NCBI RefSeq assembly: GCF_016861655.1
Contig: NZ_BOLN01000001.1
Span: 124,001-188,000 of the forward strand
Direction: 5' to 3'
Source of the DNA: Levilactobacillus lanxiensis
GTDB lineage: Bacteria; Bacillota; Bacilli; Lactobacillales; Lactobacillaceae
DNA length: 64,000 bases
Below the pieces are notes generated by a model that saw only the letters and a list, made by a program, of their open reading frames with translations, had not been told where the DNA came from and searched no databases. The number at the start of each line of letters is the position of its first letter. Positions within the stretch are counted from its first letter, which is position 1. A program made the translations under genes and the position numbers. Shown piece by piece: positions 43,550 to 52,361 of this stretch.

Positions 43550-45286
43550 ATGAAAGGAAAACTGTTTAGAACGCTTTGCTTCAGTATACTTAGCACTATC
43601 GTCCTGTTAACCAGCCTGGTATTGGTTAGCCCTGCCTCGGCACATGCCGCCACACCCCCGACCGATGCCGCCACTAGCCTTGATTTGAACCAGACTATTG
43701 ACCAAGCCTTTCCCAACTACCTAACAGATCCAAATGAAGCTATCGTCCGAGAAGCTCTACTTAAAGCGGAATATCCGTACCCATATACGGGTCAAATCGA
43801 CAGAACCAGTACCTTGGAGGATGTACAAAAATGCGTTCCCCGTGTCATCATCACCGAACCAATGACAGACTATGCGCCCCTTATTAAAGTGGTCGGCCTT
43901 GCTCGCTCTCTGCACCTAGCCAACCAGCCACAGTTGTCAAAAAACCTCTCCTCCATCGCTCAGGCCTTCATGACTGATCGTAATCATCAAAATGGTATTG
44001 GCAACTTGGAACTTCCCAATGACGACCTAACTAGCGCGGACCTAGAGCTACTTCTAAGTCTTGCAAAGAAGCAGGCCCCCACCCAAACGAGTCATTTCAT
44101 TTTCTTGCTTGACCTAAGCCATAACAAAATTAGTAATTTTACTTCCTGGTCAGATTTCAAAAATTCAGACGCCAGTCAAGTCATCAGCGGGTTAAACGCA
44201 CCCATGCAAGATCCCGAATCCACGACTACCCTACCTGCACAGGACTTAACTGGCACCAGCATTAAGATTCCCTTCACAAATCTTCCAGAACTGACATCCA
44301 ATGATTTTTATGATAGTGCATACACTCTAGTTCGCGCATCGCTCACGTCTAATAAAGACTACTTTGATAAGACTGATAATTTTGATGATCAAGACAGACT
44401 TTCTCCTGAGTCAGTCCCCTATCTAAACGATATAAACAACCCCGCAATCAATTTTTATCTGTACCTAGATCCTCCTAAAACAGACTTTTCAGATATGTAC
44501 ACTATTGCCTTAAGTCCAGATACCTACACAGCAATGTTAAGTCAATCATCACTACAGGGCATGCTGACTGATGGCGATATACAGGAATATACTTTGCCAG
44601 CCGATACGACTCACCTCACAATCAATAATATTCCAGCAGGCAGCCGTCAACTCACCCTTAAGATTGCAAGACTTATTTCCGACTCCAACATGAAGTGGAC
44701 CACCTATGTTCAGAATTACACCATCCCGTTGAAATCACCTACGACAAGTAATACTGCCACCAGTGTCGAGTCCGACAAATCCAATGAATCTACAACAGTC
44801 GACACCCCAGCTGCCGACAAGGCCAAGCCAGAAAACAAAATCGTCTACGCCACCAAGAAAATTGGTCTCTACACCTCCCCAACCTTCACCAATAAGGCCC
44901 GCAGCCACTGGTACAACAAAGCAACTCGGACCAACCGGCCGATGTTCAAGGTCACTGGTTACGCTCGCTCCAAGAACGGTGTGCTCCGCTACAAGGTCAA
45001 GGACGTGACCCCGAACGCCAAAACACATGGTCAAACCGGCTACATCACAGCCAAGGACAGTTTTGTCAGCCACGCCTACTACCAGACAAAGGCTAAGAAG
45101 ATCAAGGTACTTCGCGGTCTCAACAGCTATAAGACTCAAGCTCTCACCGGCAAGAAAGTCCACTACCGCAAGCACCAAGTCATCCGCGTGAAAAAGCTCG
45201 TCACCCACAACCTGACTACGCGGTACCAGTTGCCCAATGGCCGGTATGTTTCGGCTAATAAGCGCCTGGTTATGCAAGTCAAATAG
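43550..45286 (+). CDS. Secreted leucine-rich protein with C-terminal DUF5776 module (paralogue)
   Basis: 578 aa. Signal peptide about 1-34 (SPASAHAA). Leucine-rich stretch near 145-195 (IGNLELPNDDLTSADLELLL; FLLDLSHNKISNF). The linker is Ser/Thr/Asp-rich, then a DUF5776-type module nearly identical to that of the previous gene (both have KPENKIVYATKKIGLY). The N-terminal 400 residues are much more diverged than the C-terminal 150. The start MKGK and ribosome site AAGGAG are shared with the paralogue. Confidence 0.8.
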   Translation: MKGKLFRTLCFSILSTIVLLTSLVLVSPASAHAATPPTDAATSLDLNQTIDQAFPNYLTDPNEAIVREALLKAEYPYPYTGQIDRTSTLEDVQKCVPRVIITEPMTDYAPLIKVVGLARSLHLANQPQLSKNLSSIAQAFMTDRNHQNGIGNLELPNDDLTSADLELLLSLAKKQAPTQTSHFIFLLDLSHNKISNFTSWSDFKNSDASQVISGLNAPMQDPESTTTLPAQDLTGTSIKIPFTNLPELTSNDFYDSAYTLVRASLTSNKDYFDKTDNFDDQDRLSPESVPYLNDINNPAINFYLYLDPPKTDFSDMYTIALSPDTYTAMLSQSSLQGMLTDGDIQEYTLPADTTHLTINNIPAGSRQLTLKIARLISDSNMKWTTYVQNYTIPLKSPTTSNTATSVESDKSNESTTVDTPAADKAKPENKIVYATKKIGLYTSPTFTNKARSHWYNKATRTNRPMFKVTGYARSKNGVLRYKVKDVTPNAKTHGQTGYITAKDSFVSHAYYQTKAKKIKVLRGLNSYKTQALTGKKVHYRKHQVIRVKKLVTHNLTTRYQLPNGRYVSANKRLVMQVK

Positions 45287-45296
45287 TGCCGACCAA

Positions 45297-45328
45297 GTCA
45301 GCCCACACACTGTGAGCTGGCTTTTTTG
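45297..45328 (+). terminator. Rho-independent terminator
   Basis: GTCAGC.CACA pairs with TGTG.GCTGGC, followed by TTTTTT. Confidence 0.75.
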
Positions 45329-45492
45329 GCGATTAGTTATCCAGATTAATCAATTTATCTTTTAACCATCCACTAGGGTAAAACGAAAATCGGTCTCACT
45401 GGAGCCCTAACGGTATCGATAGCGCTGGTCGCCATGATATGATATTTCTGAATAAAGCGCTTACACTACTATCCAGAAAGGCGGCGTTTCCC

Positions 45493-47493
45493 ATGCCAAA
45501 TTCCTTCCGTCCCCTCCTCTTAATTCTTACTGGCTGTTTGCTCGGCACCGCCACAGTCGTGCTGCCACCCATTCACGCCCGATCGACCTCCAGTGCGACG
45601 CAGACCCGTGAGATTCCCGCGGCTGACACCCTGACCATTCGGGAGGCCTTCAGCCATGACACCTACCTCCAGGCAGATATCGTCCACACCCTCCAACGAT
45701 ACGGCTACGAGGTCACGGCCGACTCCCCCGTGAACGCGACCCAAGCCTTTGGCGGCGCCACACCCCTAATCCTCAGTGATCCCCGCATCCGTGACTATCA
45801 GGACCTCCGCCACCTCGTCGCCTACCCGCGGTCCCTGCGAATTTCTAACCAAACACATCTTGCCGGTGCCGGCTTTCGTCAGGTGATTGCGGCCCTCAAC
45901 CAGTTGCCAGCTGAGGCCGATGGCTCGTTTTTACTCTATCGCAACCAGCTGACGGACGCGGATCTCAGCGTGCTCGTTGACTATTTGAAAACACTGCCTT
46001 CAGACGATGACACCCTACCCGTTCACAGACTCAACCTGAGCGAAAATCAAATCAACGACCTGACTCCCGTAGCCGACCTCGCCGACAGCACGCGCCCCGG
46101 TGGTCGGGTCATCCGAACGCTGGTGGCTTGGGGGCAATCCCGCCACTTGAACCCACTCCCGGCACAACGCGTTGTTCACAACCAAATCACACTAAAAGCC
46201 AATGACCTATTACCGCTACGGCTTTACCACCACACACCGGCGGAGCCTTTTGACGATCCTAGATTCCAAATGGCTGTGTTTCGCGTTCACCCGGAGCTGA
46301 ACGCGGACGGCCTCCACGCACTAACGACGGATTCGTTTGTGCCAAATGCGCTGACGGCTCAGGAAATGGGCCAGCCCGTCCTGCAATACCGCGACATCCC
46401 CATGACCCAGCCGGAACCCAAGCTGACGATTGATGAAGGGACGAAAACAGTGAGCGGCTTAGCTAATTTTGGCGTGCTCGACTATCAAAACACCACCCCC
46501 TTAGCTTACCGGCAGTGGCTGTCCCCGGCAGAACAAGCCAGCCGTCTCAGCAGTCTGGCAGCTGATGGTTACTCGGCCACCGACAGTTTTCGCGCCGACC
46601 CGCAGATCACCAACATCCCCTCTGGCACGCCGTTCATTCAGGTCCGCGCGGCCTTTCGTTACTTCTACAGCGAAACGTTCCGCGGCTTCACGCAGGATTA
46701 CACCATTCCCCTGACCTGGCCCGACACCTCGACGTCCAGTAGTTCCAGTGGTGGGTCCAATAGCGGCGGCAGTACGAGTTCCAGTCGCCCATCCCTCAGC
46801 TCGGGCGGCGATGGCGACGGTGGGGTGCCTGAGGGAACGGTGGTCACGGCCACCCGAAAGATTGGGCTGTACACGGATACGGCTTTCAAACGGACCACCC
46901 GCCAACACTACTACCGCCGCCAGCCCCGCGTCTACCGGCCGATGTTCAAAGTCACCGGCCACGCGCGCTCGGTCCACGGCACGCCGCGGTACCTGGTCAA
47001 GGACGTCAACCACCACTCGAAAACGGCGGGCAAGACCGGTTACATCACGGTCAATCGCAAATTTGTGACGCCGACCTACTACCGACAGGCGGCTAAGCGG
47101 GTGACGGTGATCAATCCTAATGGCGTGAATGCCTACCGGAGCAAATCGCTGACGGGTAAGGCGACGCACTACCGTCAGGGTCAGACACTGCGGGTGAAGA
47201 AGCTGGTCAAACACAACCTGACCACCCGATACGTGCTCACCAATGGCCACTACATCACCGCCAACAAGAAGCTGGTGCAGAATGGACGAGTAGCTATGCC
47301 AAAGAAGCTCAAAGCTAAGACCGCTATCAACCGGTACCGCGATGTGAACTTTCAGCATCGGCAAAAACATTACCGCAAAGACACTACCCTCACCGTTAAA
47401 GGCTGGGACTTCAGTGCTCATGGGACTAAACGTTATCGCGTGGCGCATGGGTATGTGACGGCCAACCGCCACTACACCAAAACAATCAATTAA
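45493..47493 (+). CDS. Large secreted leucine-rich protein with extended DUF5776 region
   Basis: 666 aa. Signal peptide about 1-30 (LLLILTGCLLGTATVVLPPIHA). A leucine-rich part near 135-190 (LLYRNQLTDADLSVLVDYL; RLNLSENQINDLTPV) resembles the two genes before it. A Ser/Gly linker near 415-445 precedes a longer C-terminal region with one full DUF5776-type module plus an additional basic repeat (KTAINRYRDVNFQHRQKHYR ... HGYVTANRHYTK). GC is higher than in its paralogues. I chose ATG at 45493 because AAAGGCGG lies 8 nt upstream; the earlier ATG has no site. Confidence 0.78.
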   Translation: MPNSFRPLLLILTGCLLGTATVVLPPIHARSTSSATQTREIPAADTLTIREAFSHDTYLQADIVHTLQRYGYEVTADSPVNATQAFGGATPLILSDPRIRDYQDLRHLVAYPRSLRISNQTHLAGAGFRQVIAALNQLPAEADGSFLLYRNQLTDADLSVLVDYLKTLPSDDDTLPVHRLNLSENQINDLTPVADLADSTRPGGRVIRTLVAWGQSRHLNPLPAQRVVHNQITLKANDLLPLRLYHHTPAEPFDDPRFQMAVFRVHPELNADGLHALTTDSFVPNALTAQEMGQPVLQYRDIPMTQPEPKLTIDEGTKTVSGLANFGVLDYQNTTPLAYRQWLSPAEQASRLSSLAADGYSATDSFRADPQITNIPSGTPFIQVRAAFRYFYSETFRGFTQDYTIPLTWPDTSTSSSSSGGSNSGGSTSSSRPSLSSGGDGDGGVPEGTVVTATRKIGLYTDTAFKRTTRQHYYRRQPRVYRPMFKVTGHARSVHGTPRYLVKDVNHHSKTAGKTGYITVNRKFVTPTYYRQAAKRVTVINPNGVNAYRSKSLTGKATHYRQGQTLRVKKLVKHNLTTRYVLTNGHYITANKKLVQNGRVAMPKKLKAKTAINRYRDVNFQHRQKHYRKDTTLTVKGWDFSAHGTKRYRVAHGYVTANRHYTKTIN

Positions 47494-47494
47494 C

Positions 47495-47541
47495 TAAAAA
47501 CGAGATGACCGGTCGCTTCAGACCAATCATCTCGTTTTTGC
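47495..47541. terminator. Bidirectional terminator
   Basis: AAAAACGAGATGA..GGTC pairs with GACC..TCATCTCGTTTTT, between convergent genes. Confidence 0.85.
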
Positions 47542-47548
47542 ATACAAT

Positions 47549-48718
47549 TTATTTTTTAACAACTAACGTCTTATTTGCCGTCATGTAACGCCCGCCGGTT
47601 AAGACCAACCGCGTCGTCAAATGATAATGCCGAATGGCTTTTACCTTCAGTACCGTTCCCCGTTTGAAATGCTGAAGACGCCGACCACTCAGATCAGCCT
47701 GGCGATACGCGTTGATTCCCAACGGATTCAGCACCCGAACGTGCCGCGGGGTAACGCGGAAATAGGTACTCGTTACATCATTATCGCTTGCCGTCACGTA
47801 ACCCGTCAGACCGTCCGTCTTGGACTGGTGATTCACATCGCGAACCCGATACCGCATGACACCAGCAGTGTTCCGCCGGTACCCCGTTACCACAAACTGT
47901 GGCCACTGATTCCGTGGGCGTTTGGCATACCAGTGCAGGCGGGTTTGCCGATTAAAGTTGACCGTGCGATAAAGGCCAATCCTCTTAAACGCCGATACAG
48001 CCTGACCTTTGGGCACAACCTTGACCGGATCAGTCGGCTCCGAGATCGATGGTGTGGGTGTGACTGTCGTTGGTGGCGTGGTAACCGCCGTTCCACCACC
48101 GTTTTCCGCTGGCGCCTTCTTCTGGTAAATGTAGGTGAATTCGCCAGGCTTGGTGGCATCCGTTCGCGCTAAATCGTAACCAGTAATAGGCAAGACTGCC
48201 TTTTTCAGCTCAGAAGTAAAATCGAAGGCCACCGTCACGTTCTCTGGCGCCCGTAAAACATTCCCAGCGGTATCCACAAAATTAATGGTTAACTTCTGCA
48301 TATCGGGTACAACCTGATTAGGATCCATAGAAAAATGGAATTTAACATCACTATCTCTAACCCAATCATGCGCACTAACTCGCCAGCTTTGGGAACCATC
48401 CATGAGATTCAGTTTTTCTGAATTCACGAACCAATCTGTTCCCTGCGCTAAGGCGCGTCCCGCAATCAGTTCATCTTCATCGTTATAAAGATGAGTCACG
48501 TATGTCGTATTTCCCATCTCAATCACTGGCGTCGTGACGTACCCGCCAGTCGCATCCTCAACGACCACCTGACTGCCGGATGTCGTTTCTTGGGGCTGAT
48601 CCGATGGGTCCTCCCCAGTGACGGCTTCGCCCAGTACGACAACTGGTTTCCCCACTACCATCAACAAAGCGACTCCCACTAAAACACTAACCAGAATTCC
48701 CTTAATTCCAGTCTTCAC
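47549..48718 (-). CDS. Secreted MucBP-like / DUF5776 protein
   Basis: 389 aa. N-terminal hydrophobic signal (about 8-30), a polar region, a MucBP-like strand set (MQKLTINFVDTAGNVLRAPE ... GYDLARTDATKPGEFTYIYQ), a Pro/Thr linker and a C-terminal DUF5776-type module (KRIGLYRTVNFNRQTRLHWY, TGYVTASDNDV, TTRLVLTGGRYMTANKTLV). I chose GTG at 48718 with AGGAA 8 nt upstream; nine bases further up is another GTG. It is convergent to the leucine-rich array but belongs to the same surface family. No sortase motif. Confidence 0.75.
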   Translation of the reverse strand: MKTGIKGILVSVLVGVALLMVVGKPVVVLGEAVTGEDPSDQPQETTSGSQVVVEDATGGYVTTPVIEMGNTTYVTHLYNDEDELIAGRALAQGTDWFVNSEKLNLMDGSQSWRVSAHDWVRDSDVKFHFSMDPNQVVPDMQKLTINFVDTAGNVLRAPENVTVAFDFTSELKKAVLPITGYDLARTDATKPGEFTYIYQKKAPAENGGGTAVTTPPTTVTPTPSISEPTDPVKVVPKGQAVSAFKRIGLYRTVNFNRQTRLHWYAKRPRNQWPQFVVTGYRRNTAGVMRYRVRDVNHQSKTDGLTGYVTASDNDVTSTYFRVTPRHVRVLNPLGINAYRQADLSGRRLQHFKRGTVLKVKAIRHYHLTTRLVLTGGRYMTANKTLVVKK

Positions 48719-48825
48719 GACTCCCACTTCCTATGCCAAATTGATTAGGTCAAGTCACGACGTTTTATAAAAATAATTATCACCAATGACTTTACACCCT
48801 TAGAACAATCATCCCCAGTATAACG

Positions 48826-48872
48826 CAAAAGGACCACGCCAGCCGAACATATACGCTCAGCCAACATGGTCC
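48826..48872 (-). terminator. Rho-independent terminator
   Basis: On the minus strand GGACCA..TTGGCTGA pairs with TTCGGCTGG..TGGTCC (with GU pairs), then TTTT. Confidence 0.65.
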
Positions 48873-48883
48873 CCCAGTCATCT

Positions 48884-49534
48884 TCACTCTGCCAACAAAG
48901 TCACACGCTTCCCGACAATCTCCAACAGGCCGTCCGCCACCAACTGCCCCAGCTGGCGACTCAACGTTTCTGGCGTGATGCCCAGAAAACTGGCGAGCTC
49001 TTTTTTCTTCACGGGTAAATCGAACTCGGAGGCCTGCTGTGCCTGCCCAATCTGCTGGAGGTAGGCCAACACCCGGTTCTTCGCCGTCAGATTGCCCGTT
49101 AGCGCGCTCACCGACTCCAGCTCGGTCAAGCGGTCACCCAGGATATTTAGGAAGTTAAACGCCACATCTGGCTCCCGGCGCAGGAGGTCCTGGAAGTCCG
49201 CACGGCCAATCGAACAGATTCGCGTATCCTCCACGGCCTCGGCGTAGTTGAAGTGCTGGCGCTTGGCAAACAGCGCGGCCTCACTGTCGATGGTCCCGGC
49301 CCGCAGCATGTACAGCACCTTCTCCTTGCCGTTTTCGTTAAGCTGATACACCTTGACCCGCCCGGAATCGACGATCATCATCCGGTCCAGCTGACTGGTC
49401 GGGTCGTAGAGCACCGTGCCCTTCTTGAATAGCTGCTGGTGTACGGAAATCTTGGCAAGCTCCGCAATGGCGGCGTCATCCAGCCCTTTGAAAATGGGGG
49501 TACTCCGCACACATTTAACTGGCGAATGAGTCAT
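48884..49534 (-). CDS. Crp/Fnr-family transcriptional regulator
   Basis: 216 aa. A cyclic-nucleotide-binding-like beta-roll (about 15-125, TVLYDPTSQLDRMMIVDSGR), a dimer helix and a winged helix (KKKELASFLGITPETLSRQL, typical Crp recognition helix). It lacks the four-Cys N-terminal cluster of Fnr, having only one Cys near the start, so it is more like FLP-type regulators, whose signal may be redox or a small ligand. A perfect TTGATATTTATCAA box lies between it and the divergent gene at 49633, suggesting control of both. Confidence 0.9.
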   Translation of the reverse strand: MTHSPVKCVRSTPIFKGLDDAAIAELAKISVHQQLFKKGTVLYDPTSQLDRMMIVDSGRVKVYQLNENGKEKVLYMLRAGTIDSEAALFAKRQHFNYAEAVEDTRICSIGRADFQDLLRREPDVAFNFLNILGDRLTELESVSALTGNLTAKNRVLAYLQQIGQAQQASEFDLPVKKKELASFLGITPETLSRQLGQLVADGLLEIVGKRVTLLAE

Positions 49535-49560
49535 CTTTTTTCGCTCCTTTTCACATTTTC

Positions 49561-49574
49561 TTGATATTTATCAA
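49561..49574. promoter_or_regulatory. FNR/CRP-type box
   Basis: TTGATATTTATCAA, an exact match to TTGAT-N4-ATCAA, between the divergent Crp/Fnr regulator and CHRD-like gene. Confidence 0.75.
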
Positions 49575-49632
49575 TTTTTATTTCTTGAAACCATTATATA
49601 CTAAATTCATCACTTCGAGGAGGTCATTTCAT

Positions 49633-49944
49633 ATGAAAATCTATCAAGCAACCATCGTGCCACTCAACGAACAGGTCATCGGGACCGCGGCCCACGGGAC
49701 GGCGCTATTCACCATCAACGGGGACACGCTGACCATTAATATTGAAATGTTTGACACCCCAGCCAACCTGCAGCACTGGGAACATTTCCACGGTTTCCCG
49801 GATGGCAAGGCCGCTGACATCGCCACCAGTGCCCAGGACGTGAACCACGATGTCGTCCTGCCAGACACGGTTGCCGGTGCGGTCGGGCATTACTCCACTC
49901 ACGTTACCCTGCCGATTGCGGTGGGTAAGATTGTGGAGCTGTGA
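49633..49944 (+). CDS. Small CHRD-like protein, likely FNR-type regulated
   Basis: 103 aa, no signal peptide. Beta-rich with an H-W-E-H-F-H cluster (NLQHWEHFHGFPDGKAADI) and later acidic/His residues (QDVNHDVVLPD), suggestive of a CHRD-type fold or metal contact. I chose ATG at 49633 because GAGGAGG lies about 10 nt upstream; the longer reading covers the FNR box and promoter. It is divergent from the Crp/Fnr gene and overlaps the small membrane gene downstream (TGATG). Function unknown. Confidence 0.65.
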   Translation: MKIYQATIVPLNEQVIGTAAHGTALFTINGDTLTINIEMFDTPANLQHWEHFHGFPDGKAADIATSAQDVNHDVVLPDTVAGAVGHYSTHVTLPIAVGKIVEL

Positions 49945-50093
49945 TGGCTGGTAAGAAAACTGATGCCATCGTGGCGACCGGCTACTACGCGGTGATCCTG
50001 TTGCTGGTGGCGTTTCACTTGGACATGCTGGCAATGTGGGGCATGGCGGGGGGGATGCTGGTTGGTGCGGGACTGCGGCTGGTACGGCGGTAA
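49944..50093 (+). CDS. Very small membrane protein (49 aa)
   Basis: The start ATG overlaps the previous stop (TGATG), which implies translational coupling. The sequence begins MAGKKTDAIVATGYYAVILL, has one or two hydrophobic segments (about 8-25 and 28-44) and ends with basic residues (LRLVRR), consistent with a small inner-membrane protein. GC-rich. Followed directly by a terminator, so it is the last gene of the two-gene unit. No family recognised. Confidence 0.6.
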   Translation: MAGKKTDAIVATGYYAVILLLVAFHLDMLAMWGMAGGMLVGAGLRLVRR

Positions 50094-50106
50094 TGGATTA
50101 TAGTGA

Positions 50107-50141
50107 TCACTCTGGTCCGGTTGGACTGGGGTGATTTTTTC
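50107..50141 (+). terminator. Rho-independent terminator
   Basis: ATCAC..GGTCC pairs with GGACT..GTGAT, followed by TTTTTT. Confidence 0.75.
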
Positions 50142-50164
50142 GTTTGACTGCATTTTTTCAATAA

Positions 50165-50212
50165 AATAACCCCTTCAGCCAACCATGAATGGTTGGTCGA
50201 AGAGGTTATTAT
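50165..50212 (-). terminator. Terminator of Csc cluster 1
   Basis: AATAACC..CTTC..CCAACCAT pairs with ATGGTTGG..GAAG..GGTTATT. Confidence 0.8.
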
Positions 50213-50224
50213 TAGGCATCATAT

Positions 50225-51886
50225 TCAATTGCCTTTAGGCGCATCAGACAGGGTCCAAGTCATCGACCCAGTGTATTCAGTACCTGACCCAGCATAAACG
50301 TTGGGATTAGCCTGCAAGTAAACGCCAGCCGGTACGGAACTTCCAGTATAAGAATCACCCTTCTGGTTCCAATCACTAGCTAAATCATACGTGCTAGTGG
50401 AACGATTACCGGAAGCCACTTGCACAGCATTACCATCATCTAACGGCGTGACAGTCCCATTACCATCTGCGTAAACCACGTGACCACTAAACGTGTGTCC
50501 ACCATCACCATCGGTTAAAGTCGAAGCCTGCGCCGTCAGGTACCAAGGTGAACCGGTTGCTCGTGAATCCGAAACGTCGACGTTGTATTTTCCGGGCGCA
50601 TATAAGGTTTGCGTTGAAGGAACAGCTAAGTTTACACCGTTACCAAATACTAACTGAGAGATAGTCGTGAACTGCATATTTCCTAATCCACGAGTAACAT
50701 TGATTGTTGCTGGATCAGTTGATTTGTCACCAGCACTGTCGCTAGCATTAATTTGAACAGCTTGTGTAGCACCACCGGCTAACGTCGATAGGTCATTTGC
50801 AGTATCAAAAGCTAGTCCATCACCACTAGCGGTTAAAGCTGTAGACGAATTTTGCTTTGTCACCACTAAATTCGACTGCTTTGCTAGCCAAGTAGCAATA
50901 TCTGAAGAACTTTTACCTTTGATATTTGCGTCCCAGTCATCCGGACTGATGGTTAGGCTTGATGTCGCCGGTGTGATTGTTAAGGGAACTGTATTAACCA
51001 CATTCGCAGTAGCAGACTTAACATCACCATACTCATTATATTCAGTAACCTTAATTGGGCTTTTGGCATGTAGAGAGTCTAACGTGCTATCACCCAAAGA
51101 TATTGTATAATTACCACTTGAATCCGCAGTTGTATGATACGTACCATCGTCACCATCAACGCCTGAAAGAAAGACATCTATGTTTGGTTGAGCTTTCCCA
51201 GTCACTTCATGCGCACTAGCTGCCACACTTCCGCCACCATCAATTGTGACGCCTGCCATCCCTGCAAACGTTGCATCATCACTTACTAAAGAAGCAGTTG
51301 CATATCTCGCAGCACCAGCAGGCATAATGTAAGGTTCCGTATACTCATCCGAAAAGCCAATGTAAATTTTTTTTTGAGGATTGACACCTAAGTGTGTAAA
51401 GTCAACATCCATTTCAATCCATTTATTCGCAGGCGGGGTTGCCACAGTAGCTTTACTATTAAGTGTCCAGGGTTGCTGATTCGTGACAAGTGAAACTAGC
51501 TTACCATTTACATTAGCCGAAACATCTGCATAAACCTTTGTGTAAGATCCATAATTAGGATTTTTTAACTTAAGTGAACCTTCAGTAAAGTAAATATAAA
51601 TCTTCGTAGTTTTATTAGTCACTCGTCCATCGCTTGTGAAGTTAGCCGCAACATTTTGTCCAGTGTCCCATGATGGATAAGAGGACGTCATGTCCCCAAC
51701 CTCAGAGCCAGGTGCAATACTTGCTGTCCCATTTGGATTCATTTCAACGCCCTTACTATCAGATAAAAGCGTTGCCCCACTTGGAAGACTAGGCATTGCC
51801 ATCACGTGAACAGATTGAATACCAATCCCCACACCAACAAAAGCCAGCAGCAAGCCAAGCTGTAGTAAAATTTTCTTCAACTTCAT
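50225..51886 (-). CDS. Large WxL-domain surface protein (CscC-like), cluster 1
   Basis: 553 aa. Signal peptide about 1-30. A long Ser/Thr/Asp-rich beta region follows, then the C-terminal WxL domain (about 400-553) with both motifs (GSPWYLTAQAS and the terminal MTWTLSDAPKGN). WxL domains bind peptidoglycan non-covalently. It is last of the four-gene cluster (order WxL, DUF916/DUF3324, LPQTSE, WxL), beginning 6 bp after the LPQTSE gene. Known Csc clusters are thought to display multi-protein complexes on the wall, possibly for plant polysaccharide or host contact. Confidence 0.85.
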   Translation of the reverse strand: MKLKKILLQLGLLLAFVGVGIGIQSVHVMAMPSLPSGATLLSDSKGVEMNPNGTASIAPGSEVGDMTSSYPSWDTGQNVAANFTSDGRVTNKTTKIYIYFTEGSLKLKNPNYGSYTKVYADVSANVNGKLVSLVTNQQPWTLNSKATVATPPANKWIEMDVDFTHLGVNPQKKIYIGFSDEYTEPYIMPAGAARYATASLVSDDATFAGMAGVTIDGGGSVAASAHEVTGKAQPNIDVFLSGVDGDDGTYHTTADSSGNYTISLGDSTLDSLHAKSPIKVTEYNEYGDVKSATANVVNTVPLTITPATSSLTISPDDWDANIKGKSSSDIATWLAKQSNLVVTKQNSSTALTASGDGLAFDTANDLSTLAGGATQAVQINASDSAGDKSTDPATINVTRGLGNMQFTTISQLVFGNGVNLAVPSTQTLYAPGKYNVDVSDSRATGSPWYLTAQASTLTDGDGGHTFSGHVVYADGNGTVTPLDDGNAVQVASGNRSTSTYDLASDWNQKGDSYTGSSVPAGVYLQANPNVYAGSGTEYTGSMTWTLSDAPKGN

Positions 51887-51892
51887 CTTAGC

Positions 51893-52330
51893 TCACTCCC
51901 TCTCCCGTAATAGGCGTGCTTGCCGATAAACTGTCACCGATAAGATCAGGACGATTAACAATAACAACCCGAAAATACTGGTTAAAAACATCCGCGATTC
52001 ACTGGTCTGTGGTAACCGGCCAGCAATCAAATCAGCTGAACCGGACTTAACCACTGTTGCCACGGCAGCGGCTGGCGATCCGTTTTTCTTATTACCATTC
52101 TGGGTACCCGCGACTTGATCACCATCAGACCCGGTTGTTGGTTTCGTCCCATTCGGAATATTGTCAACTAACGCGGCCAAACGACCTTGCTGTGGATTAC
52201 CAACAATATAGACCTTTGTCTGCGTGCTCCCACCAGTCCCAATCACTGTCTTGGCGAGCGCCGGTGTGCCAATGCCAACCCCAACGATTAACGTCAAAGT
52301 CAGAATGGCCCACATGATTAGCTTTTTCAT
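51893..52330 (-). CDS. Small sortase-anchored protein (CscD-like), cluster 1
   Basis: 145 aa. Signal peptide (MKKLIMWAILTLTL...ALA), a polar region of about 85 residues, then RLPQTSESRMF, a hydrophobic segment and a basic tail (YRQARLLRERE). LPQTSE fits the LPQTxE sortase signal reported for Lactobacillus plantarum, so it should be linked to the wall. I chose ATG at 52330 because AAGGAGGG lies upstream; the longer reading overlaps the DUF916 gene. Confidence 0.85.
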   Translation of the reverse strand: MKKLIMWAILTLTLIVGVGIGTPALAKTVIGTGGSTQTKVYIVGNPQQGRLAALVDNIPNGTKPTTGSDGDQVAGTQNGNKKNGSPAAAVATVVKSGSADLIAGRLPQTSESRMFLTSIFGLLLLIVLILSVTVYRQARLLRERE

Positions 52331-52361
52331 GACCAACGCCCTCCTTTCAGGCTGAACGGTC

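Noticed and set aside
41609-45286. Sortase anchoring of the DUF5776 proteins
   Set aside because: No LPxTG-like motif or C-terminal hydrophobic tail; the proteins end in the DUF5776 module.
45451-45465. CRE site before the 45493 gene
   Set aside because: Only 13 of 15 matches, in an AT-rich stretch; too weak to list.
46501-47472. 323-codon reverse frame inside the large DUF5776 gene
   Set aside because: A mirror of the Lys/Arg-rich repeat module; no start signals.
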